Shown: piece by piece, positions 1-5,912 of the stretch
Numbering within the stretch: position 1 is the first letter of the stretch
Layout: each line of letters opens with the position of its first letter
NCBI GenBank assembly: GCA_023150195.1
Contig: JAKLLI010000049.1
Location: forward strand, 1 to 9,557
DNA: 9,557 bases
DNA from: Azonexus sp.
GTDB taxonomy: Bacteria > Pseudomonadota > Gammaproteobacteria > Burkholderiales > Rhodocyclaceae
Direction of reading: 5' to 3'
Made by a program: the position numbers and the translations under genes
Notes under the pieces: model-generated
The model's input: only the letters and a program-made list of their open reading frames with translations
Database searches by the model: none
What the model was told of the DNA's origin: nothing

Positions 1-130
1 GGGCAGCAAACCCCAAAGAGGCCAAGAAACCGGCTGAAATCCAGTTTCGAAGGCCTGCAAAGGGAATGTGGCAGAAATTTTTGCATCGTCAGCAATGAAT
101 AGCCGAAGGCATCACGGTGTTTTTGGGTAA

Positions 131-568
131 CCTGTTAAGGAACTCGGCAAAGTAATCCGAACCATGTTTCTGCTGAAATACGTTGGCAACGTCGAACTAC
201 GCCGGCTCATCCATGCGGAAACCAACAAGTCGGAGCAATTCAACGGTTTCGAGAAAAAACTGTTTTTCGGCGGAGAAGGGGTGATTGCCGAAAATCTGCG
301 CCATGAACAGCGCAAGATCATCAAATACAACCATCTGGTCGCCAACCTAGTCATCTTGCACAACGTGGTTGGGATGAGCCGGGTGCTGAAGCAACTCCAA
401 GCCGAAGGGGCTGTGATCAACCAGGAAGTCTTGGCCGGTCTGGCGCCATACCGGCTTGAGCACATCAATCGATTCGGCGATTACGTGCTGGATTTCCGAC
501 GCAAGGTCGAGACACTGGATGAGGGATTTCGAATTTTGGAGTCCGAATCAACAAGCCAAGATCAATGA
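131..568 (+). pseudogene. Tn3-family transposase (TnpA), C-terminal remnant
   Basis: The reading frame from 131 to the stop at 566-568 encodes the C-terminal end of a Tn3-family DDE transposase. Recognisable family blocks, in order, are ELGKVIRT just before the ATG at 164, TNKSEQFNGF, LFFGGEGVIAEN, EQRKIIKYNHLVANLV, EVLAGLAPY and EHINRFGDYVLDF. Full TnpA proteins are close to 1000 residues, and only about 145 are present. A stop codon (128-130) lies directly upstream in this frame, and 1-130 shows no transposase-like sequence in any forward frame, so the 5' part is lost and not merely outside the window. The NKxE block probably holds the last acidic residue of the catalytic triad, but the other two are missing, so it cannot be active. 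I see no 38-bp Tn3-type terminal inverted repeat after the stop. The ATG at 164 is probably not a genuine start. Confidence 0.85.
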
Positions 569-643
569 CTATTGAATTTTTCGGAGGAAATCCCAATATC
601 ATGGATTGCCATGCACGTGCGTGGCCACTTTAGGGAGATGTTC

Positions 644-976
644 ATGAGCAAGACGCTGACCGGCAGTGGTTCGATCACGATGAAAAATCTGAATGGAACC
701 TCAGACAAGGATTGTAGTTGCGGCTCTTGGCTGGGCCATTGGAAGAAGTTTTCAAAGACTTCCACGACACCGAAATGCCACGTGCAGGGATGCGAATCCC
801 AAGCTGAGGTAGGGGCGCACGTCATTTTGCCGAACATGAAAGACGAATCGCTACGAAAACTCAATTTCATCGCGCCAATGTGCAAAACACACAATGGAAC
901 GCCGAGTGGCGAGTACAAATCCAAGCCCGACAGCGTTTTCGTCAGCGCAAATAAGGCGCTGACCTGCGGAGCCTAA
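644..976 (+). CDS. Small Cys/His-rich protein, HNH-like zinc fold
   Basis: This encodes 110 residues of unknown function. The ATG at 644 is chosen because AGGGAG (632-637) sits six bases upstream; an in-frame TTG at 572 would add 24 residues but has no good ribosome binding site. A CxCGSW block (Cys24, Cys26) is followed by Cys45-x4-Cys50, a GAHV block (His59), Asn74, and Cys80-x2-His83 followed by Asn84. The order C-x4-C, His, Asn, C-x2-H is what an HNH/treble-clef nuclease-like domain would show, with His59 and Asn74 in the places of the first H and N and a His replacing the last Cys ligand. That assignment is inferred from spacing; nuclease activity is not shown, and the fold may serve only for binding. 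The gene lies just after a transposase remnant, is less GC-rich than the operon downstream, and is followed by a hairpin. It is probably acquired DNA. Confidence 0.6.
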   Translation: MSKTLTGSGSITMKNLNGTSDKDCSCGSWLGHWKKFSKTSTTPKCHVQGCESQAEVGAHVILPNMKDESLRKLNFIAPMCKTHNGTPSGEYKSKPDSVFVSANKALTCGA

Positions 977-994
977 GTCTCAATTGATAAGGGC

Positions 995-1016
995 AGGCCG
1001 GTGGAAACCGGCCTTT
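995..1016 (+). terminator. Possible rho-independent terminator
   Basis: A perfect 8-bp GC-rich stem, AGGCCGGT (995-1002) and ACCGGCCT (1007-1014), closes a GGAA tetraloop of the GNRA type and runs into TTT. It begins 18 bases after the stop of the small Cys/His-rich gene. The T tract is short (three), so termination may be weak. Confidence 0.6.
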
Positions 1017-1017
1017 G

Positions 1018-1270
1018 CATAGACCAAGTAATTTCTGTTTTAGAACAATCGGCTAAGTGGTTTTTCCGAGGATTTCGCACGGTTCCCGGCCGACCCTCGT
1101 AAACGGGCAAGCCGCTGCGCCCCGAGAATACGTTTCAACCAGAACCGTTCGTACGGTATTCCTCGAAGTCTGCCCAGCCGGCGGCGTACTTCTCATCGCC
1201 GTCATCATCCCGCCAACGGCGTCCACGTTCGCCGAGCTCGATCCTGGCTTCCGCGACCACGCGACCGGCC
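1018..1270. other. Stretch without an intact gene
   Basis: No intact gene is supported here. On the forward strand a GTG-started frame (1057) runs into the EAL remnant, but its first 70 or so residues match nothing I recognise. On the reverse strand a start-less open frame, from a stop at 1318-1320 to a stop at 1135-1137, reads as a plausible acidic/aromatic protein tail, including EARIELGERG and YAAGWADFEEYR. That could be the end of another truncated gene, pointing the opposite way. Both are weak; the stretch is best treated as debris from rearrangements. Confidence 0.35.
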
Positions 1271-1365
1271 TTGGCTGCGGCTGCGACATGGGGCAGGGCT
1301 ATCTGTTCAGCCGCCCATTACCGGCCGATCAGCTCATCGCCTTCATTCGCCAGCACAATTCCTGA
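1270..1365 (+). pseudogene. EAL-domain phosphodiesterase, C-terminal remnant
   Basis: The last 29 or so codons before the TGA at 1363-1365 encode GCDMGQGYLFSRPLPADQ and then a short helix-like tail. This is the typical closing segment of EAL domains (cyclic-di-GMP phosphodiesterases), where a G-C-D, Q-G-Y, F/S-R-P-L/M-P-A pattern forms the last strand and helix. Nothing upstream in the frame resembles the rest of the domain: the preceding E-G-V-E-T block expected some 15-20 residues earlier is absent, so the gene was cut near 1270. The fragment ends seven bases before the predicted repressor promoter. The rearrangement that created region 1 therefore stopped just short of the fatty-acid operon. 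No function is expected. Confidence 0.6.
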
Positions 1366-1371
1366 AAACGC

Positions 1372-1400
1372 TTGCATTGCGTTTTTGTTTTCCCTATGAT
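1372..1400 (+). promoter_or_regulatory. Predicted promoter of psrA-fad operon
   Basis: TTGCAT (1372-1377) and TATGAT (1395-1400) are separated by 17 bases. The -10 element matches five of six consensus bases, while the -35 element is weak (three of six). The -10 lies inside the left arm of the 30-bp palindrome, so a bound repressor would block RNA polymerase. Predicted from sequence only. Confidence 0.5.
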
Positions 1401-1423
1401 TCAAACGAACGTATGAATCATAG
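1394..1423. promoter_or_regulatory. Operator-like 30-bp palindrome
   Basis: The arms CTATGATTCAAACGA (1394-1408) and ACGTATGAATCATAG (1409-1423) pair at 13 of 15 positions. The core, TCAAACGAACGTATGA (1401-1416), differs at only three of 16 bases from the palindrome upstream of fadL (8832-8847). As I recall it, Pseudomonas PsrA binds C/G-AAAC-N2-4-GTTT-G/C; this site fits with one mismatch. The palindrome overlaps the predicted -10 element, and its last two bases begin the AGGAG ribosome binding site of the repressor gene (1422-1426). This is what a negatively autoregulating TetR protein would be expected to use. Confidence 0.78.
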
Positions 1424-1432
1424 GAGAACCCC

Positions 1433-2119
1433 ATGGCGGAAGTCCGCTCGCCCGATACCCGCGAACGCATTCTCGATGCCGCAGAGCGCCTGTTCATGGC
1501 GCACGGCTACGAAGGCACGTCGATGCGCCAGATTACCGGTGAGGCTGGGGTCAATCTTGCCGCGGTGAATTACCACTTAGGTTCCAAGAAGGCGCTGGTC
1601 CAGGAAGTGTTCCGCCGCCGCCTGGATTGGCTCAACGACGAACGAATGCGCGTCCTCAACGCCATGGAGGCCGAAGCAGACGGCAAGCCGCTCAAGCCGT
1701 CGCAAATCGTCGATGGCTTCTTCGGTACCCTGTTGCGCATGGCCGATGATGAGCGGCGCGGCGGCATCACCTTCCTGCGCCTGCTTGGTCGCATGCTGAC
1801 CGATCCCTCGGAATTCATCCGGGCCTTTTTCGCCCATGAATACAGCGAGGTCATTGATCGCTACAAGGAAGCGCTGTTCAAGGCGCTGCCCGACGTGCCG
1901 AAGGCCGAAATCGTCTGGCGCTTTCATTTCATGCTCGGCGCCACCTCGTACGCCATTGCCGGTACCGACGCCCTGCGCGTGGTAACCGACTGGCAGATCG
2001 AGGAAGCCGATGCCACCGATCGCCTCGACCGCCTGGTGCCGCGCCTGATGTCCTTCCTGCTCGGCGGCCTGCGCGCCCCCTTGCCCCAGTTTTCCGATGC
2101 CGAGGCTGTCGGCAAATAA
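1433..2119 (+). CDS. psrA: PsrA-like TetR-family repressor of fatty-acid genes
   Basis: A 228-residue TetR-family transcriptional regulator. The N-terminal DNA-binding domain has RERILDAAERLF (about 10-21) and a helix-turn-helix with GVNLAAVNYHLGSKKALV (39-56). The latter is nearly the wording of Pseudomonas PsrA as I remember it, as is WRxHFMLGA (162-170) in the ligand-binding domain. PsrA represses beta-oxidation genes and releases DNA on binding long-chain fatty acids. The start at 1433 has AGGAG (1422-1426) six bases upstream. The gene is first in the operon, 37 bases before fadE with no terminator between, and its own promoter carries a palindrome of the PsrA type. A second such site precedes fadL. 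The ligand (free acid or acyl-CoA) cannot be read from the sequence. Another TetR subgroup of fatty-acid regulators (FadR/FadP types) is the main alternative; placement in TetR itself is firm. Confidence 0.9.
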   Translation: MAEVRSPDTRERILDAAERLFMAHGYEGTSMRQITGEAGVNLAAVNYHLGSKKALVQEVFRRRLDWLNDERMRVLNAMEAEADGKPLKPSQIVDGFFGTLLRMADDERRGGITFLRLLGRMLTDPSEFIRAFFAHEYSEVIDRYKEALFKALPDVPKAEIVWRFHFMLGATSYAIAGTDALRVVTDWQIEEADATDRLDRLVPRLMSFLLGGLRAPLPQFSDAEAVGK

Positions 2120-2156
2120 GCAGCCCAAAAACACAAGACCTTAAAAGGAGATAGCA

Positions 2157-4511
2157 ATGCTAGACAACCCGATCCCTCTGCTGGGCATCACCATCCTGGT
2201 GGTTTTGGCCGGGCTGTTCGCCATCCGGCCGCTGCGCCGGGCGGTGATCACCCGGCCCATTTTTTCAGCCTACCGCAAGGTGCTGCCGCAGATGTCCGAT
2301 ACCGAGCGCGATGCGCTCGAGGCCGGTTCCGTCTGGTGGGAAGGTGAACTGTTCCGTGGCAAGCCGGACTGGAAGAAGCTCCACGCCTATCCGGTGCCGA
2401 CGCTGACACCGGCCGAGCAGTCCTTCCTCGATAACGAATGCGAGGAAGCCTGCCGCCTGGTCGATGACTGGAAGGTAACGCACGAACTCTACGACCTGCC
2501 GCACGAAGCCTGGCGCTACATCAAGGACAAGGGCTTCCTCGGCATGATCATCCCGAAGAAGTACGGCGGCCTGGAATTCTCGGCCTACGCCCATTCGCAG
2601 GTGGTGACCAAGCTGTCGACGCGTTCCTCCGCGCTGTCGGTATCGGTCATGGTGCCCAACTCGCTCGGCCCGGCCGAACTGCTGCTGCACTACGGCACCG
2701 AGGAGCAGAAGAACCACTACCTGCCGCGCCTGGCCAAGGGCATCGAGGTGCCGGCCTTCGCGCTGACCAGCCCGTGGGCCGGTTCCGACGCGGCCTCCAT
2801 TCCCGATACCGGCGTGATCTGCAAGGGCTTGTACCAGGGCAAGGAAGTTCTGGGCATGCGCGTCAGCTGGGACAAGCGCTACATCACGCTGGCCCCGGTG
2901 TGCACGGTGTTCGGCCTGGCCTTCCACCTGTTCGATCCGGACGGCCTGTTGGGCGACAAGAAGCACATCGGCATCACCTGTGCGCTGGTGCCCTACGACC
3001 ACCCGGGCGTCGATACCGGCCGCCGCCACTTCCCGCTCAACGCCATGTTCATGAACGGCCCGACGCGTGGCAAGGAAGTGTTCATGCCGCTGGAGTTCAT
3101 CATCGGCGGCCCGAAGATGGCCGGCCAGGGCTGGCGCATGCTGATGGAGTGCCTGGCTGCCGGTCGCTCCATCTCGCTGCCGTCGTCCAATACCGGCATG
3201 GCGCAGATGACGGCACGTGCCGTCGGCGGTTACGCCCGCGTCCGTTCGCAATTCAAGATGGCCGTCGGCAAGTTCGAGGGCGTCGAGGAAGCATTGACCC
3301 GCATCGGTGCCTACACCTACATGATGGATGCCGTGCGCAAGATGACCGCCGGTGCCGTCGATCTGGGCGAGAAGCCGTCGGTCGTTTCCGCCATCGCCAA
3401 GTACCACGTCACCGAGCGCGCCCGCCAGGTGGTCAATGACGGCATGGATGTCATCGGCGGCAAGGGCATCTGCCTCGGCCCCAACAACTTCCTTGGCCGT
3501 GCCTACCAGCAGGTGCCGGTGGCGATCACCGTCGAAGGCGCCAACATCCTGACCCGTTCGCTGATCATCTTCGGCCAGGGCGCCATTCGCTGCCATCCCT
3601 ACCTGCTGCCGGAAATGCAGGCAGCGCAGAATCCGGATGCGAAGAAGGGCCTGGTCGATTTCGACAAGGCATTGTTCGGCCACATCGGCTTCACCATCAA
3701 GAATTGCCTGCGCGCCCTCTGGCTGGGCATGACCGGCTCGCACTTCGTTGGCATCAATGCCGATGTGGCGCCGGAAATGAAGCGCTACTACCAGCAACTG
3801 ACCCGCTTCTCGGCCGCCTTTGCCTTCCTGTCCGACGTGTCGCTGCTGGTGCTGGGCGGCAGCGTCAAGCGCCGCGAGAAGCTGTCTGCCCGCCTGGGCG
3901 ACATCCTGGCCCAGATGTACCTGATCTCCTGCACCCTGAAGCGCTACGAAGCCGAAGGCCGCAAGAAGGAAGATGCCGCGCTGGCGCACTGGGCGATCTG
4001 GGACGCCATGTACAAGGCGCAGCAAGCCTTCGATGGTGTCATCGCCAACTTCCCGGTGCGCGTCATTGCCGGGGTGGTCAATCGCATCATCTTCCCGTGG
4101 GGCCATCCTTATGTCGTGCCGTCCGACGAAGTGGGCCACCAGGTTGCCAAGTCACTGATCGCGCCGTCCGCCACCCGCGATCGCCTGACCGCCGAATGCT
4201 TCCTGCCGCTGGTCGAGAACGAGCCGGTCGGCGCCATCGAACTCGCGCTCAAGGCAACGCTGGAAGCCGAGCCGATCGAGGCCAAGATTCGCGCCGCCGA
4301 AAAGGATGGCCGTTTCGACAACAACCCGCAGGCCAACGTGCGCGATATCGCCATCGTTGCCTTCGAGGCTGGGGTGATTTCGGCAGCGGAATATGAGGTG
4401 ATGAAGCATCGCAACCACCTGCGCGACATCGTGGTGCATGTCGATGATTTCCCGTTCGACTACAACGTCGCCACCGCCAACAAGCCGGCCGAGTGCCGCA
4501 TGGCTGCTTGA
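2157..4511 (+). CDS. fadE: Acyl-CoA dehydrogenase FadE
   Basis: A 784-residue FadE-type acyl-CoA dehydrogenase, catalysing the first, FAD-dependent oxidation of acyl-CoA to trans-2-enoyl-CoA. AGGAG (2146-2150) supports the ATG at 2157. One hydrophobic segment (about 8-23) should anchor it in the inner membrane; E. coli FadE is 814 residues with a longer N-terminus. Matches to E. coli FadE are dense along the whole chain: WWEGELFRGKPDWKKLH, YGGLEFSAYA (136 on), NSLGP (168 on), TSPWAGSDA (204 on), NGPTRGKEVF, GGPKMAGQGWRM, and ITVEGANILTRS, where Glu460 is the expected catalytic base. The C-terminal third, including LGGSVKRREKLSARLGDIL and NFPVRVIAGVVNRIIFP, is the domain specific to this large subfamily. 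Electrons would go to an electron-transfer flavoprotein encoded elsewhere. The gene is second in the operon and intact. Confidence 0.97.
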   Translation: MLDNPIPLLGITILVVLAGLFAIRPLRRAVITRPIFSAYRKVLPQMSDTERDALEAGSVWWEGELFRGKPDWKKLHAYPVPTLTPAEQSFLDNECEEACRLVDDWKVTHELYDLPHEAWRYIKDKGFLGMIIPKKYGGLEFSAYAHSQVVTKLSTRSSALSVSVMVPNSLGPAELLLHYGTEEQKNHYLPRLAKGIEVPAFALTSPWAGSDAASIPDTGVICKGLYQGKEVLGMRVSWDKRYITLAPVCTVFGLAFHLFDPDGLLGDKKHIGITCALVPYDHPGVDTGRRHFPLNAMFMNGPTRGKEVFMPLEFIIGGPKMAGQGWRMLMECLAAGRSISLPSSNTGMAQMTARAVGGYARVRSQFKMAVGKFEGVEEALTRIGAYTYMMDAVRKMTAGAVDLGEKPSVVSAIAKYHVTERARQVVNDGMDVIGGKGICLGPNNFLGRAYQQVPVAITVEGANILTRSLIIFGQGAIRCHPYLLPEMQAAQNPDAKKGLVDFDKALFGHIGFTIKNCLRALWLGMTGSHFVGINADVAPEMKRYYQQLTRFSAAFAFLSDVSLLVLGGSVKRREKLSARLGDILAQMYLISCTLKRYEAEGRKKEDAALAHWAIWDAMYKAQQAFDGVIANFPVRVIAGVVNRIIFPWGHPYVVPSDEVGHQVAKSLIAPSATRDRLTAECFLPLVENEPVGAIELALKATLEAEPIEAKIRAAEKDGRFDNNPQANVRDIAIVAFEAGVISAAEYEVMKHRNHLRDIVVHVDDFPFDYNVATANKPAECRMAA

Positions 4512-4522
4512 GGTAACGATTC

Positions 4523-4620
4523 GACGCAAAGGTGCGAAGACGCCAAGTTGACGCCAAGAGATTCGCTCGATGAATTTCCTTTGCGAAACCTTTGCGTCTC
4601 AGCGTCTTTGCGGTGAAAGG
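4523..4620. repeat. Interspersed palindromic repeat in the fadE-thiolase gap
   Basis: The gap is filled by a long imperfect inverted repeat built from a nine-base unit. The left arm has GACGCAAAG (4523), GACGCCAAG (4539) and GACGCCAAG (4550). The right arm has the inverse units CTTTGCGAA (4579), CTTTGCGTC (4590) and CTTTGCGG (4606). The outer pair GACGCAAAGGT (4523-4533) and ACCTTTGCGTC (4588-4598) is perfect over 11 bp. Units of the GACGCAAAG type recur as dispersed intergenic repeats in many proteobacterial genomes, and I recognise their chance translations (such as HRKDAETQRF on the reverse strand). The distal end supplies GAAAGG (4615-4620), the ribosome binding site of the thiolase gene. 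Its transcript could fold into a large hairpin within the operon message. Copy number in this genome cannot be seen here. Confidence 0.75.
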
Positions 4621-4627
4621 TTTTGAC

Positions 4628-5911
4628 ATGAAAACGATCTATGTAGTCGACGGCGCTCGCACGCCGTTCCTGAAAGCCCAGAAGGGGCCGGGACCGTTTG
4701 CGGCTTCCGACTTGGCCACCCAGGCTGGCCGGGCGCTGTTGCTGCGCCAGCCGTTCGAGCCGTCCGACCTGGGCGAGGTGATCCTCGGCTGCGCCGCGCC
4801 GTCGCCGGATGAAACGAATATCGGCCGCATGGTCGCGCTGCGCCTCGGCTGCGGCAAGAAGGTGCCGGGCTGGACGGTGATGCGCAACTGCGCCTCCGGC
4901 ATGCAGGCCATCGACTCGGCCATCGCCAATATCCAGTGCGGGCGTTCCGAGCTGGTCTTGGCCGGTGGTGTCGATGCCCTGTCGCGGGCACCGCTGCTGT
5001 ACTCGGATGCGATGGTGCGCTGGTTCGCCGGCATGATGTCGCTGCGCACCGCCGGCCAGAAGCTGCAGCACTTCCTGAAGCTGCGCCCGGCCATGTTGCT
5101 GACGCCGGTCATTGGCCTGATGAAGGGCCTGACTGACCCGGTGGTCGGCCTGCTCATGGGCCAGACAGCCGAGAACCTGGCGTGGAAGTTCGGTATCAGC
5201 CGGCAACAGATGGACGAATTCGCCGTGCGCAGCCACCAGCGCAGCATTGCTGGTCGCCAGGCCGGGCATCTGGCCGAGATCGTGCCGGTGGTCGACGGGC
5301 AGGGGAATGTCTATGCCGAAGATGACGGCGTGCGGGCCGATGCGACGCTGGCCGGCATGGCCAAGCCGAAGCCCTTCTTCGACAAGAAGTACGGCAACAT
5401 CACCGCCGCCAATAGTTCGCAGATTACCGATGGCGCTGCCTGGGTGCTGCTCGCTTCGGAAGAGGCCGTGCAGAAATGGGGCCTCAAGCCGATTGGCAAG
5501 ATCGTCGACAGCGAGTGGGCCGGCCTGGAGCCGGAGCAGATGGGTCTCGGCCCGGTGCATGCATCAACCCCCATCCTGCAGCGCCACGGCCTGAGCCTGG
5601 CCGACATCGATTACTGGGAACTGAACGAAGCCTTTGCCGCGCAGGTTCTGGCTTGCCAGGCGGCCTGGAAGGACGACGCCTACTGTCGCGAGCAGCTCGA
5701 TCTGCCGGGGGCGTTGGGCGAAATCCCGGAAGATCGTCTGAACGTCGATGGCGGGGCGGTGTCGGTTGGCCACCCGGTCGGTGCTTCCGGAGCGCGCATC
5801 GTGCTGCATCTGTTGCACGTTCTGCGCCGCAACCAGGCCAAGCGCGGCATTGCCACTATCTGTATCGGTGGCGGCCTCGGCGGCGCCATGCTGGTCGAGG
5901 CGGTGAACTGA
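4628..5911 (+). CDS. Acetyl-CoA C-acyltransferase (beta-oxidation thiolase)
   Basis: A 427-residue thiolase, cleaving 3-ketoacyl-CoA with CoA to acetyl-CoA and a shortened acyl-CoA. The ATG at 4628 begins MKTIYVVDGARTPF, the usual thiolase opening, seven bases after GAAAGG; an in-frame TTG at 4592 lies inside the repeat and is not used. Expected active-site residues are present: Cys88 in NCASGMQAID (acyl carrier), NEAFAAQ, His382 in SVGHPVGASGAR and Cys412 in CIGGGLGGAM. An insertion of about 40 residues, between APLLYSD and MGQTAENLA, is rich in hydrophobic and basic residues, as in the long loop of FadI/trifunctional-beta-type thiolases; such loops can contact the membrane. Length fits FadI (436 in E. 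coli), while the C-terminal motif is closer to AtoB/FadA types, so no symbol is given. A biosynthetic acetoacetyl-CoA thiolase is less likely, given its place between fadE and the hydratase/dehydrogenase gene. Confidence 0.93.
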   Translation: MKTIYVVDGARTPFLKAQKGPGPFAASDLATQAGRALLLRQPFEPSDLGEVILGCAAPSPDETNIGRMVALRLGCGKKVPGWTVMRNCASGMQAIDSAIANIQCGRSELVLAGGVDALSRAPLLYSDAMVRWFAGMMSLRTAGQKLQHFLKLRPAMLLTPVIGLMKGLTDPVVGLLMGQTAENLAWKFGISRQQMDEFAVRSHQRSIAGRQAGHLAEIVPVVDGQGNVYAEDDGVRADATLAGMAKPKPFFDKKYGNITAANSSQITDGAAWVLLASEEAVQKWGLKPIGKIVDSEWAGLEPEQMGLGPVHASTPILQRHGLSLADIDYWELNEAFAAQVLACQAAWKDDAYCREQLDLPGALGEIPEDRLNVDGGAVSVGHPVGASGARIVLHLLHVLRRNQAKRGIATICIGGGLGGAMLVEAVN

Positions 5912-5912
5912 C

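Noticed and set aside
3..98. Possible tail of a gene entering from the left (a lysine/alanine-rich stretch ending in TGA at 96-98)
   Set aside because: Only 31 codons without any recognisable motif; it may be real, but nothing in the window supports it.
601..633. 10-codon frame (MDCHARAWPL) between the transposase remnant and the small Cys/His gene, considered as a leader peptide
   Set aside because: Its GGAGG (583-587) is 13 bases away, too far for normal initiation, and there is no attenuator structure.
2265..4139. 624-codon open frame on the reverse strand across fadE
   Set aside because: It mirrors a high-GC coding sequence, is rich in His/Gln/Arg/Ala as antisense frames of such genes are, and the forward frame matches FadE along its whole length.
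4523..4620. The repeat considered as a CRISPR-like array or terminator
   Set aside because: Units are about nine bases, arranged as an inverted repeat without spacers, and no T run follows; the next gene starts within eight bases.
4460..5560. 366-codon reverse-strand frame across the thiolase gene
   Set aside because: It is antisense to a clear thiolase, and one end is just translation of the palindromic repeat.
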